Below are positions 18,356 through 27,111 of a stretch of DNA of 33,118 bases, in pieces (position 1 is the first letter of the stretch; every line of letters starts with the position of its first letter). A program made the translations under genes and the position numbers. Source of the DNA: Lachnospiraceae bacterium (lineage in GTDB: Bacteria > Bacillota > Clostridia > Lachnospirales > Lachnospiraceae); assembly GCA_024681985.1 (NCBI GenBank), contig JAIKZU010000054.1:1-33118 (forward strand). Reading direction: 5' to 3'. The notes beneath the pieces are model-generated. The model was not told the origin of the DNA. It saw only the letters and a program-made list of their open reading frames with translations, and searched no databases.

Positions 18356-19835
18356 ATAAATTAGGGATTTCCGTAACCAGATCCCCGGCAATCAGGGAGG
18401 CACTCCCCAACTTTTCTTTTGCCAGATCACCGCACTTCCCATGGAGATATACTCCCAAGGGAGCTGCTACAGAGGCTTTGGTCCCGGTGGCAATTAGCCC
18501 CGCGATGATGCCGGAAAGCACATCTCCGCTTCCGGCAGTGGCCATGCCCTGATTCCCCGAGAGATTGATATAGCTTTGCATATAAGGGACTGCCGTCACC
18601 GTCACCGCATCCTTTAATGCGAGTATCACGTCATTTTCACGGGAAAACTCTTCTGCCGTCTGAAACAGGTTCTGCTTTATATAGGAAACCGGCTGATCCG
18701 TTAGCCGGGACATCTCTCCCAAATGCGGTGTAAGCACCAGATCCATGTGGGGTCTTTTTAGCAAAGAAATGTCCTTGGACAAAAGATTCAACCCATCCGC
18801 ATCCACCACCATCGGCATCTGGGCATGCTCCATCGCGAAGGTAAGGATCTTTTTCTGCAACGTCCCTGTTCCCAGTCCCGGGCCGATTAAAACCACATCT
18901 GCCCAATCCAGTTCGTCTTTTAATGATGACTCATCAAATCTCTCTTCGTAGGTGGAAAGCAATGCCTCCGGCAGGAGGGTCTGTAAAATCACTCTGTTAC
19001 ACTCCGGAGAATAGATCTTTACCAGACCGGCTCCCATGCGATAGACCGCCCGGGCACTAAGTGCTGCAGCACCTGCCATATTTTTGCTGCCGGCGATGAC
19101 CAATACCTTTCCGTAGCTTCCCTTATGACTATCGGCTTTTCTCTTTGGTAATAATTCGAAAATATCCTGCTCTTCCAATGCCAGATATCCGGGCTTTTTA
19201 TTTTGAAATGCCCGCTCGGAAATACCGATATCACACAGGATCACTTTTCCGCAGTACCCGCGTCCGGGAAAGAGCAGCTGTCCGGTCTTATAAAAGGCAA
19301 AGGTCACAGTCACATCCGCGTGGAAGGCTGTACCCAACACACTGCCGTCGTCGGAGGATATGCCACTTGGAATATCCACAGCGACCTTATATCCCTTCAT
19401 ACGGTTAAGGTCCTCGATGAGCAGGGCATACTCTCCTTCCACCTCCCGGGAAAGACCCGTTCCGAAGATGGCATCTATCAAAATATCACAGTCTTTTAAG
19501 ACTGTGACATCATCTGTGACAGGCACGCTGTATGCATCTGCCATTTTCTTTTGTTCCGTTTCATCCTTGGAAAACTTTGAAGGATCACAGGCATAATACA
19601 AATAAACAGCATAGCCCTGATCATACAGCTGTCGTCCCACTGCGATACCGTCTGCCCCGTTATTCCCCGGGCCGCAGACGATCCCGACTTTTGTTTCCGT
19701 AGGAAAATGGTCACTTACGTAACCGGATACAGCCAGTGCCGCTTTTTCCATCAAAACAAGGGAAGGCACATGAAACTCGTTGATGACTGTCTGATCCGCG
19801 CTTTTCATTTCTTTGGCGTTTAATACATGAAGCAT
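18339..19835 (-). CDS. nnrD: Bifunctional NAD(P)HX epimerase / ADP-dependent NAD(P)HX dehydratase
   Basis: This enzyme repairs hydrated NADH and NADPH (NAD(P)HX), which form spontaneously or by side reactions. The N-terminal YjeF_N epimerase domain (~1-210, NnrE) shows GPGNNGADG at 55-63 and the DAIFGTGLSR stretch, and converts the R to the S form. The C-terminal ribokinase-like domain (~225-498, NnrD) uses ADP to dehydrate S-NAD(P)HX. It contains IGPGLGTG, VVDADGLN and the catalytic AGSGD at 434-438. At 498 residues it is the normal fused length. AAAGGA precedes the ATG at 19835. It is the last gene of a rex / coiled-coil / nnr run, a sensible partnership of NADH sensing and NAD(P)H repair. 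No terminator is seen at its 3' end, which overlaps the convergent aldo/keto reductase gene by 17 bases. Confidence 0.95.
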   Translation of the reverse strand: MLHVLNAKEMKSADQTVINEFHVPSLVLMEKAALAVSGYVSDHFPTETKVGIVCGPGNNGADGIAVGRQLYDQGYAVYLYYACDPSKFSKDETEQKKMADAYSVPVTDDVTVLKDCDILIDAIFGTGLSREVEGEYALLIEDLNRMKGYKVAVDIPSGISSDDGSVLGTAFHADVTVTFAFYKTGQLLFPGRGYCGKVILCDIGISERAFQNKKPGYLALEEQDIFELLPKRKADSHKGSYGKVLVIAGSKNMAGAAALSARAVYRMGAGLVKIYSPECNRVILQTLLPEALLSTYEERFDESSLKDELDWADVVLIGPGLGTGTLQKKILTFAMEHAQMPMVVDADGLNLLSKDISLLKRPHMDLVLTPHLGEMSRLTDQPVSYIKQNLFQTAEEFSRENDVILALKDAVTVTAVPYMQSYINLSGNQGMATAGSGDVLSGIIAGLIATGTKASVAAPLGVYLHGKCGDLAKEKLGSASLIAGDLVTEIPNLFTSAT

Positions 19836-19847
19836 AGGGATATCCTT

Positions 19848-20558
19848 TTAAGATTCTTTTTTTACATCAAAGTTTGTCGTGCGATCTTTATTGGCTTCTT
19901 TTTCTTCTTTTATTTTTACCCCTTCGGGTACTTCTTCTTTCTTTTCCGGAATGGTAATAGATTCATCCAGTTTCACATCAAAGAGCTGCATCACATCTTT
20001 TCCGAATATGTCATGCAAATAGGCATAGATCTCTTTGTTATTGATCTCCCGATTCTGTTTTTTAATGATGTTTTTCTTTAGTTCGATGCGGATATTGGTG
20101 ATCCATTCCGTGATCTCCGACGCCTCATGAGAGTTGATCCGCAGCCGTTCATAACAGAAATTCATGGTAGCCAGCATCAGTTCGTCATTAACTTCCTTTA
20201 GCTGCTTCGGGATCTCCATGAGTTCGTCTTCATCGGCATCCATCTTTGCATTGGTCTCATCCAAAAGGCGTTTATTATCCTTCAGATTCTTTTCGCTCTG
20301 GGTGGTTGCCGCCTGCGCGTCCGCTCCCTCCATATTCTGAACGATGCCGTTCATAAGATCCTGCTTGATCTTTTTTAGGTTTTTAAGTTCCTGATTCAAA
20401 TGTCCCTGGCGAAGGAGGATCTCTTTTTCTTTTACTTCCAGATCCTTCACGTTCTGCGGTTTTCCGCTGATGGCAAACAGACGGTGCCATTTCTGATCCA
20501 ATACCAGCGTAGGGATACGATTAGCTTTTAATGCACTTTCAAACTGTTTTTCGTCCAT
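19848..20558 (-). CDS. Coiled-coil protein of unknown function between rex and nnrE/nnrD
   Basis: I do not recognise this 236-residue protein. It begins MDEKQFESALKANRIPTLVLD, then a stretch that looks like a small folded head (~1-35). A long charged helical region (~38-125) with heptad-like spacing follows, rich in Lys, Glu, Leu and Gln. The middle (~125-190) appears mixed helical, with NFCYERLRIN and DIFGKDVMQLFDVK. The C-terminus (~200-236) is a disordered Lys/Glu tail. There is no signal peptide, membrane segment or catalytic motif. GAGGAT precedes the ATG. It lies 43 bases after rex and 12 bases before nnrE/nnrD with no terminator, so it should be co-transcribed with them. A redox-linked role would be guilt by association only. 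Confidence 0.8.
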   Translation of the reverse strand: MDEKQFESALKANRIPTLVLDQKWHRLFAISGKPQNVKDLEVKEKEILLRQGHLNQELKNLKKIKQDLMNGIVQNMEGADAQAATTQSEKNLKDNKRLLDETNAKMDADEDELMEIPKQLKEVNDELMLATMNFCYERLRINSHEASEITEWITNIRIELKKNIIKKQNREINNKEIYAYLHDIFGKDVMQLFDVKLDESITIPEKKEEVPEGVKIKEEKEANKDRTTNFDVKKES

Positions 20559-20601
20559 TAGATATCCTCAAAGAAAATACATCAGAAAAGAAATACAGTA
20601 C

Positions 20602-21231
20602 TTATTTGTTCTTTTGCGCAATGCTGTAAGATAACTGCATCAGATAATCGGACAAATGCACATTCTCCACCACTACATCGCCGGGCAATTCCAGATCCAC
20701 ATGGGCAAAATTCCAGATGGCCGTAATGCCCAGATCCACCAGTTCATTCGCTACGGAAACCGCATTTTCTTTTGGCAATGTAAGGGCGGCGATGTCCACC
20801 TGATGATCCTTTAAAAAATCCTTCAGTTCATCCATATGCATTACCTTGATGCCGCCTACTTCACTTCCGATCTTTTTGGGATCGATATCAAAAAGGCCGA
20901 TCATGCGAAAGGCCAGCTTTTCAAACTTCACATAGTTTGCGATGGCATGTCCCAGATTACCGGTACCGATCAGTATCACATTATGGATCTCCTCCAAACC
21001 CAGGATCTTGCCGATCTCATCATGAAGATACTGCACGTTATAGCCGTAACCCTGCTGTCCAAAGCCTCCGAAATTGTTCAGATCCTGACGGATCTGAGAT
21101 GCGGTAACATGCATGATATTGGATAGTTCGTTAGATGATATACGCTCTACATCAGACTGTAACAGTTCATCCAGATAACGATAATACCTGGGCATACGAC
21201 GGATCACAGCCTGTGAAATCTCTCTCTCCAT
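20602..21231 (-). CDS. rex: Redox-sensing transcriptional repressor Rex
   Basis: Rex is a homodimeric repressor that senses the NADH/NAD+ ratio. NADH binding releases it from operators that control fermentation, hydrogenase and respiration genes. The protein is 209 residues, the family norm. It has an N-terminal winged helix (~1-80, ISQAVIRRMPRYYRYL and ASQIRQDLNNFGGFGQQGYGY in separate stretches) and a Rossmann NAD(H)-binding domain starting with GTGNLGHA at 89-96. The ATG at 21231 is preceded by GAGGAT. A strong promoter at 21316-21344 carries a Rex-box-like palindrome over its -35 element, suggesting autoregulation. Neighbouring the ydiF-like ABC-F gene is a conserved Firmicute arrangement. 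Identification is very secure. Confidence 0.97.
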   Translation of the reverse strand: MEREISQAVIRRMPRYYRYLDELLQSDVERISSNELSNIMHVTASQIRQDLNNFGGFGQQGYGYNVQYLHDEIGKILGLEEIHNVILIGTGNLGHAIANYVKFEKLAFRMIGLFDIDPKKIGSEVGGIKVMHMDELKDFLKDHQVDIAALTLPKENAVSVANELVDLGITAIWNFAHVDLELPGDVVVENVHLSDYLMQLSYSIAQKNK

Positions 21232-21315
21232 TCTTTCATCCTCACGTCAAAATATCACCATTACGCAAAATATAGCACAATGGCAAACTCATTTTTCATC
21301 AATTGATTCAATTAA

Positions 21316-21344
21316 AGTATAAGGATTCTTTCATGGATTGTCAA
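21316..21344 (-). promoter_or_regulatory. Sigma-A promoter of rex
   Basis: On the minus strand a perfect TTGACA (21339-21344) and TATACT (21316-21321) are separated by exactly 17 bases. Transcription would begin about 78 bases before the rex start codon. The -35 box overlaps the stop codon of the upstream ABC-F gene (21341-21343), so rex can be transcribed separately from leuS-icd-ABC-F. Confidence 0.75.
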
Positions 21345-21355
21345 ATTATTAACAG
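21338..21355. promoter_or_regulatory. Rex operator-like palindrome over the rex -35 box
   Basis: The plus strand reads TTGTCAAATTATTAACAG. It matches the Firmicute Rex consensus TTGTTAA-N4-TTAACAA at 12 of 14 defined positions, with the correct 4-base spacer. It contains the entire rex -35 hexamer, the usual position for repression by RNA polymerase exclusion. It also covers the last codons and stop of the ABC-F gene. Confidence 0.65.
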
Positions 21356-23251
21356 AGATTCCCACTTTTCATAACAGTCATCCAATTGCGCTTTTAAGGC
21401 ATTCTGCTCCGCTGTCAGTTCGTTTAGTTTGGCGGAATTTTTGGCCACCTCTTCATCCAAAAACATCGCATCAATGGCAGCGATCTTCTGTTCTAATTCC
21501 TCGATCTTTGCCTCAGTCTTTTTAATGTCACTCTCATTTTTCTTTTTTTGGGCCGCTTCCCGTTTTTGTTCTTCCCAGTCTTTTTTGCTCTGGCTCTTAT
21601 CTTCCTCGATCGATGCTTCCGACGTTTCCGATGCTGTAAAAAAGGCTTCTTTTTTCTTTTCCATATAGTAATCGTAATTACCAAGGTAAGAAAACAGGCT
21701 ATTGCCTTTCAATTCCAGGATCCGATGGGCCACGCGATTGATAAAATAGCGGTCATGGGAAACAAATAGAACCGTTCCCGTATATACGCTAAGAGCCGCT
21801 TCCAAAATATCCTTTGAAGTCATGTCCAAATGATTGGTAGGCTCATCTAAGATCAAAAGATTCGCACCGGAGAGCATCAGTTTCGCCAGGCTCACCCTGC
21901 CCCGCTCACCACCGGATAAGGCAGATATCTTCTTATAGGCATCTTCGCCGGTGAACAAAAAAGCCGCCAGTACATTTCGGATCTTTGTTTCCGTAAGGGA
22001 CGGATAGGCATCGGAAAGCTCTTCGAACAGAGTTTTTTCACCGGAAAGTTCCTGCTGTTCCTGGTCATAATACGCGATCTTTACATTGGCTCCAAAGTTA
22101 TACGTTCCACCATCTGCCGGGATCTTGTTGTTTAGGATCTTTAGGATGGTGGTCTTTCCCGTTCCGTTGTCACCGATCAGCGCAACGTGCTCTCCCCGCT
22201 GCAGCTGGAAAGAAAGATCGCTAAACAGGCTTTGGCCGTCAAATGTTTTTTTTAGATCCTGCACCGAAAGCACATCCTTACCGCTTTTTTCATCCGGTTC
22301 CAGGGACATGTTCATAGCCGCATCATCTGCCACGGGCTTATCCAGCACATCCATCTTGTCCAGCAGCTTTTCTCTGGAACGAGCGCGTTTTACGGATTTT
22401 TCCCGATTGAACTGCTTCAGTTTGTCGATGACTTCCTTTTGATGCTCGATCTGCTTCTTCTGGTTCTCATATTCTCGTTGTCTGGTCAAAAGGATCTCTC
22501 TCTTTTGCCGCACATACGCCGTATAGTTACCCTTGTAGGCATGGGCGGTTTTTTGGTCCATATCCACAATGGAATCTGCGATATGATCCAAGAAATACCG
22601 GTCATGGGCAACGATCAAAACTGCCCCTTTATAGGCCGACAAAAATCCCTCCAACCACTCTATGGCAGAAAGATCCAAATGGTTGATGGGCTCGTCCAAT
22701 ATCAAAAGATCCGGTTTCTTTAATAATAGTCCCGCCAGATTGACACGGGTCTTTTGCCCGCCGGAGAGATCTTTAAAATGCTTTGCAAACTCCTCTTCCG
22801 TAAAGCCTAAACCTTTTAAGACTCCGGTGACCTCACTGCGATACGTAGTCCCGCCCATCAGTTCAAAAACCCGGCTTTTTTCCTGGTACAGGTTTAAAAA
22901 GTCCTCCATCTTCGATGCATCTATGGTTTTTAACTTTTCTTCCATTTGGCGGAGTTCTTTCTCCGCATCCATGATCTTTGCATTGGAATGCAGCACATGA
23001 TCATAGATATTTTCATCAAAAGCTACATTCTGGTATTGCGCCAGATAACCGACAGTCGCATCTTTTTGCAATATAACAGAGCCCTCCCCGGGGGAGAGCT
23101 CGCCAACGATCAGTTTTAATAGGGTGGTCTTGCCGCAACCGTTGTTTCCTACGATGGCCACCTTTTCCTGCTCCCGCACGAAAAAGGAAACCTCTTGAAA
23201 CAACACTTCGTCGCCAAATGCCACCGACAGATTCTGGCAGGACAGGATCAT
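21341..23251 (-). CDS. ABC-F family ATPase (YdiF-like)
   Basis: This 636-residue soluble protein has two ABC ATPase domains and no membrane segments, as in ribosome-associated ABC-F proteins. The first domain has Walker A GNNGCGKTT (36-44), signature LSGGQ and Walker B ending DEPINHLD. The second has GDNGTGKTT, LSGGERG and DEPTNHLD. Between them is the charged ABC-F linker, and the C-terminus (~535-630) is a Lys/Glu coiled coil. The first-domain DEPINHLD carries Ile where most ABC-F proteins have Thr; the catalytic Glu is kept. Length, C-terminal arm and location next to rex match B. subtilis ydiF better than the antibiotic-resistance subfamilies, but the exact subfamily is inferred. ABC-F proteins resolve or regulate stalled ribosomes at the E site. 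It follows icd by 23 bases. Confidence 0.92.
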   Translation of the reverse strand: MILSCQNLSVAFGDEVLFQEVSFFVREQEKVAIVGNNGCGKTTLLKLIVGELSPGEGSVILQKDATVGYLAQYQNVAFDENIYDHVLHSNAKIMDAEKELRQMEEKLKTIDASKMEDFLNLYQEKSRVFELMGGTTYRSEVTGVLKGLGFTEEEFAKHFKDLSGGQKTRVNLAGLLLKKPDLLILDEPINHLDLSAIEWLEGFLSAYKGAVLIVAHDRYFLDHIADSIVDMDQKTAHAYKGNYTAYVRQKREILLTRQREYENQKKQIEHQKEVIDKLKQFNREKSVKRARSREKLLDKMDVLDKPVADDAAMNMSLEPDEKSGKDVLSVQDLKKTFDGQSLFSDLSFQLQRGEHVALIGDNGTGKTTILKILNNKIPADGGTYNFGANVKIAYYDQEQQELSGEKTLFEELSDAYPSLTETKIRNVLAAFLFTGEDAYKKISALSGGERGRVSLAKLMLSGANLLILDEPTNHLDMTSKDILEAALSVYTGTVLFVSHDRYFINRVAHRILELKGNSLFSYLGNYDYYMEKKKEAFFTASETSEASIEEDKSQSKKDWEEQKREAAQKKKNESDIKKTEAKIEELEQKIAAIDAMFLDEEVAKNSAKLNELTAEQNALKAQLDDCYEKWESLLII

Positions 23252-23274
23252 ATATAAACTCCGTTCTTTATCTT

Positions 23275-24486
23275 TTAAGCATAAAACTTATCAAGTTCTT
23301 CTTTAATGGCCAGGATGAAATCTTCGCTGTTTAATACTTTAGGATCAGGCATGCTTGTGATCCGTGCCAGATCTCCCGTCATCTTTCCGGATTCAATGGT
23401 AGAAATGCATGCTTCTTCCAGATGATCCGCAAAGGTGGAAAGATCTGAAAGACCGTCCAGCTCGCCACGTTTTCTTAATGCACCGCTCCAGGCAAAAATG
23501 GTGGCCACGGAGTTGGTGGAGGTTTCCTCTCCCTTTAGGTGCTTGTAATAATGCCGCTGTACGGTTCCATGTGCCGCCTCGTATTCAAAGTATCCATCGG
23601 GAGATACTAAAACAGAGGTCATCATTGCCAGTGAACCAAAGGCAGATGAAAGCATATCGCTCATCACGTCACCGTCATAGTTTTTGCAGGCCCAGATAAA
23701 ACCACCTTCGGACTTCATTACCCGTGCCACTGCATCATCGATCAGGGTATAGAAATAAGTAATGCCGGCCTTATCAAACTTCTCTTTGTATTCCGCATCG
23801 AATATCTCCTGAAAGATATCCTTAAAGGTGTGATCATATTTTTTGGAAATGGTATCCTTTGTGGCAAACCACAGATCCTGCTTAACATCCAAAGCAAACG
23901 CAAAGCAGCTTCTGGCAAAGCTTTCAATGGAAGCATTTAAGTTATGCTGTCCCTGGATCACACCGGCTTGTGAAAACTCATGGATCAGTTCCCTCTCTTC
24001 GGTTCCGTCCGGTTTTGTGTAAACCAGTTCCACTTTGCCGGGACCGGGGATCTTCATCTCCGTCGACTTATACACATCACCGTAGGCATGTCGCGCTATG
24101 GTAATGGGCTTTTTCCAGTTTTTCACACAGGGTTCGATCCCTTTTACGATGATGGGAGCCCGAAATACAGTACCGTCCAATATGGCACGGATGGTCCCGT
24201 TGGGAGATTTCCACATCTCCTTTAAGTCGTACTCTTCCATTCTGGCAGCATTGGGAGTGATGGTAGCGCACTTTACAGCCACCTTATACTTTTTGGTGGC
24301 ATTCGCCGCATCCACGGTAATCTGATCATCGGTGCGATTTCTGGACTCCAGCCCCAGATCATAGTACTCGGATTTCAAATCCACAAAAGGCAGGATCAAA
24401 TGATCCTTGATCATCTGCCACAGGATCCTGGTCATCTCATCCCCGTCCATTTCAACCAGGGGAGTCGTCATCTGTATCTTGTTCAT
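23275..24486 (-). CDS. icd: NADP-dependent isocitrate dehydrogenase, homodimeric eukaryote-like type
   Basis: The enzyme oxidatively decarboxylates isocitrate to 2-oxoglutarate with NADP+, supplying the carbon skeleton for glutamate. At 403 residues it fits the subfamily that resembles eukaryotic cytosolic IDH1 rather than E. coli Icd. Diagnostic stretches are [14 protein letters not shown] near the start, [21 protein letters not shown] (residues ~91-111), and the C-terminal [14 protein letters not shown], which forms the NADP pocket. The ATG at 24486 lies 15 bases after leuS, and the ABC-F gene follows by 23 bases, so leuS, icd and ABC-F are probably one transcript. No citrate synthase or aconitase gene is in the window. 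Confidence in the enzyme is very high. Confidence 0.96.
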   Translation of the reverse strand: MNKIQMTTPLVEMDGDEMTRILWQMIKDHLILPFVDLKSEYYDLGLESRNRTDDQITVDAANATKKYKVAVKCATITPNAARMEEYDLKEMWKSPNGTIRAILDGTVFRAPIIVKGIEPCVKNWKKPITIARHAYGDVYKSTEMKIPGPGKVELVYTKPDGTEERELIHEFSQAGVIQGQHNLNASIESFARSCFAFALDVKQDLWFATKDTISKKYDHTFKDIFQEIFDAEYKEKFDKAGITYFYTLIDDAVARVMKSEGGFIWACKNYDGDVMSDMLSSAFGSLAMMTSVLVSPDGYFEYEAAHGTVQRHYYKHLKGEETSTNSVATIFAWSGALRKRGELDGLSDLSTFADHLEEACISTIESGKMTGDLARITSMPDPKVLNSEDFILAIKEELDKFYA

Positions 24487-24501
24487 AAAACCATCCTTTA
24501 C

Positions 24502-26922
24502 CTATTTTGCAACAATGTTTACGATACGTCCGGGTACGTAGATCTCTTTTACGATCTGTTTACCCTCCAGCTTGTCCGAAATCTCTTCCTTTGCTTTCGC
24601 GATCACAGCATCCTTCGCTTCGTCTTTTTCGATGTTTAAGGTTGCCTTTACTTTTCCGTTGATCTGAATAGCGATCTCCACGGTGGAAGTCTCGGTCTTT
24701 TTCGGATCGAATTCGGGCCATTTCTGCTCAAAGATGTACCCCTCGCCACCGATGCGTTCCCAGATCTCCTCTGTCACATGAGGTGCCACTGGATTTAATA
24801 ATAAAAGCAATGTCTGATACTCTGCTCTGGTAACTGAGTTCTTTTTATAGAAATCATTGATCAAAGACATCATAGCTGCGATGCCCGTATTAAACTTTAA
24901 GTTTTCAAAGTCGTTGGAAACCTTTGCGATGGTCTGGTGCATTACCGTCTCCAAGTCGGCGGAATAAGCATCGTCATCCGTCATGATCTCCTGCAGTTTC
25001 CAAACACGCTCTAAAAATCTGCGGCATCCCTTTACGCCGTCTTCCGACCAGGAAGCAGCCAGATCAAAGGCTCCGATAAACATCTCGTAGGTCCGCAGGG
25101 TATCCGCGCCGTAATCTCTGACGATATCATCGGGATTTACCACGTTTCCTCTGGACTTGGACATCTTTTCTCCGTTCTCCCCCAGGATCATCCCGTGAGA
25201 GGTCCGTTTCTGATAGGGTTCCGGCGTGTTGACAACACCCTGATCATACAGGAATTTATGCCAGAATCTGGAATAGAGAAGATGCAGCGTGGTGTGTTCC
25301 ATACCGCCGTTGTACCAGTCTACCGGCATCCAGTATTTCAAAGCTTCTTTGCTGGCCAGCTCTTTTTTGTTGTTGGGATCCGTATAACGCAGGAAATACC
25401 AGGAAGATCCGGCCCACTGGGGCATGGTATCCGTCTCCCGCTTGGCAGGACCGCCACAGCAGGGACAGGTGGTATTTACCCAGTCTGTCATAGCTGCTAA
25501 GGGAGATTCTCCGTTATCCGTAGGCTCGTAGCTGTCCACTTCCGGGAGTAACAGAGGCAGATCCTCTTCCTTTAAACCTACATAACCGCATTTCTCACAA
25601 TGAACAACGGGAATGGGCTCTCCCCAATATCTCTGACGGGAGAAAACCCAGTCACGGAGCTTGTAATTTACCTTTGCATGGCCGATCTTTTTATCCTCCA
25701 AAAAGGAGATCATCTTTTCCTTAGCATCATTTACGGATAAGCCGTTGATAAAATCGGAATTGATCAGGATCCCGGTCTCCACATCTGTAAATGCAGCTTC
25801 GTTTACGTCCACTTCCTCTCCGTCTTTTGCCACCACCTGGATAATGGGAAGGTCAAACTTCTTTGCAAACTCCCAGTCTCTGGTGTCATGGGCCGGTACC
25901 GCCATGATGGCACCGGTTCCGTAACTCATGAGTACGTAGTCGGATACCCAGATGGGGATCTCCTTACCGTTTACGGGGTTAATTGCTACCAGGCCCTTTA
26001 CTTCCACACCGGTCTTATCCTTTGCCAGCTCGCTTCTTTCAAAATCGGATTTCTTGGAAGCCTCCTCCCGATAGGAAAGGATGGCATCATAATTGGTGAT
26101 CTTGTCGCTGTACTTATCCAGATAAGGATGCTCGGGAGATACCACCATATAGGTAGCACCAAACAAAGTATCACATCTGGTGGTATAGACCGTAAGCACA
26201 TCGGAGGTATCTTTGATGGCAAAATCCACCTCTGCTCCGGTGGACCGTCCGATCCAGTTTTTCTGCTGTACCTTAACCCGCTCGATATAATCAACGGTAT
26301 CCAGGCCCTCAATGAGCTTGTCAGCATACTCCGTAATCTTTAACATCCACTCGCTTTTTACTTTGCGGACCACAGGAGAACCGCAGCGCTCGCAAACGCC
26401 GTTAACCACTTCTTCATTTGCCAGACCTACTTTACAGGATGTACACCAGTTGATGGGCATTTCCTTTTTGTATGCCAGGCCCTCATTGAAAAGCTTTAAA
26501 AAGATCCACTGGGTCCAGTGATAATAATCCGGATCCGTGGTATTGACCTCTCTGTCCCAGTCGAAAGAATAGCCCAGGGACTGCAGCTGCTCTTTAAAAC
26601 GGGATACATTCTTTTTCGTAACGTCCTTCGGATGTATGTGGTTTGCGATGGCATAGTTTTCCGTAGGCAGGCCGAAGGCATCCCAACCCATGGGATACAG
26701 CACGTTATACCCCTGCATTCTCCTCTTTCGGGCAACGATATCCAACGCGGTATAGGGACGGGGATGTCCCACATGAAGTCCCTGTCCGGAAGGATAAGGG
26801 AATTCCACCAACGCATAAAACTTCGGTTTGGAATAATCGTCAGATGCCGCAAAGGGCTTCTTCTCAGCCCAGATATCCTGCCACTTTTTTTCAACTACAT
26901 GATGATTGTATGCCTGTGCCAT
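24502..26922 (-). CDS. leuS: Leucine-tRNA ligase
   Basis: This class I aminoacyl-tRNA synthetase charges tRNA-Leu. The length of 806 residues is typical for bacteria. The HIGH-type motif is HVGHP at 50-54, and the KMSKS loop is [10 protein letters not shown]. The inserted CP1 editing domain is present, with [12 protein letters not shown] and [12 protein letters not shown], so mischarged tRNA should be hydrolysed. Cysteine pairs (CTSCK / CERCG, CEKCG and CPCCGG) suggest zinc-binding inserts. GGAGG lies 7 bases before the ATG. It is the first gene of the leuS-icd-ABC-F run. The leader after the predicted promoter is only about 65 bases, too short for a T-box riboswitch, the usual control for leuS in Firmicutes. 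Confidence 0.98.
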   Translation of the reverse strand: MAQAYNHHVVEKKWQDIWAEKKPFAASDDYSKPKFYALVEFPYPSGQGLHVGHPRPYTALDIVARKRRMQGYNVLYPMGWDAFGLPTENYAIANHIHPKDVTKKNVSRFKEQLQSLGYSFDWDREVNTTDPDYYHWTQWIFLKLFNEGLAYKKEMPINWCTSCKVGLANEEVVNGVCERCGSPVVRKVKSEWMLKITEYADKLIEGLDTVDYIERVKVQQKNWIGRSTGAEVDFAIKDTSDVLTVYTTRCDTLFGATYMVVSPEHPYLDKYSDKITNYDAILSYREEASKKSDFERSELAKDKTGVEVKGLVAINPVNGKEIPIWVSDYVLMSYGTGAIMAVPAHDTRDWEFAKKFDLPIIQVVAKDGEEVDVNEAAFTDVETGILINSDFINGLSVNDAKEKMISFLEDKKIGHAKVNYKLRDWVFSRQRYWGEPIPVVHCEKCGYVGLKEEDLPLLLPEVDSYEPTDNGESPLAAMTDWVNTTCPCCGGPAKRETDTMPQWAGSSWYFLRYTDPNNKKELASKEALKYWMPVDWYNGGMEHTTLHLLYSRFWHKFLYDQGVVNTPEPYQKRTSHGMILGENGEKMSKSRGNVVNPDDIVRDYGADTLRTYEMFIGAFDLAASWSEDGVKGCRRFLERVWKLQEIMTDDDAYSADLETVMHQTIAKVSNDFENLKFNTGIAAMMSLINDFYKKNSVTRAEYQTLLLLLNPVAPHVTEEIWERIGGEGYIFEQKWPEFDPKKTETSTVEIAIQINGKVKATLNIEKDEAKDAVIAKAKEEISDKLEGKQIVKEIYVPGRIVNIVAK

Positions 26923-26966
26923 ATTTCATCCTCCAAATCAGCCTTCGCATATTTATTCACAAAGCG

Positions 26967-26997
26967 TATTTTATTGCCAAAAAACAACAATAAAATA
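26967..26997. repeat. 10-bp inverted repeat at the leuS transcription start
   Basis: TATTTTATTG (26967-26976) and CAATAAAATA (26988-26997) are perfect inverted copies with an 11-base spacer. The right arm overlaps the -10 box of the leuS promoter and the left arm lies just downstream of the expected start, an operator-like position. AT-rich sequence makes chance symmetry possible. Confidence 0.45.
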
Positions 26998-27022
26998 TTA
27001 TCACAAGAGGCGGTTTTGTCAA
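26995..27022 (-). promoter_or_regulatory. Sigma-A promoter of leuS
   Basis: On the minus strand a perfect TTGACA (27017-27022) and TAATAT (26995-27000) are 16 bases apart. The -35 box lies one base beyond the T-run of the upstream terminator, so the EF-G-like and leuS transcription units meet with no wasted sequence. Confidence 0.7.
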
Positions 27023-27023
27023 G

Positions 27024-27070
27024 AAAAAGGGCAATCCCACCGCCCTTTGCAAGCGGTATGGACTGCCCTT
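27024..27070 (-). terminator. Strong intrinsic terminator after the EF-G-like gene
   Basis: The arms starting AAGGGCAGTCC and ending GGGATTGCCCTT on the minus strand form an 11-bp stem, extended by ACCGC/GCGGT across a small internal loop (total ~16 bp). Five T follow (27024-27028). A weaker hairpin with its own T-run (27071-27106) lies between this and the stop codon, so there may be tandem terminators. Confidence 0.9.
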
Positions 27071-27111
27071 AAAAATAGATACTCTCAAACGGTCATAAAC
27101 CGTATCGTTCA

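Noticed and set aside
26923-27111. T-box riboswitch upstream of leuS, suggested by the GGGCGGTGGGA stretch
   Set aside because: That stretch is part of the terminator hairpin of the preceding gene and lies upstream of the leuS promoter. No specifier loop or AGGGTGGTACCGCG core is present.
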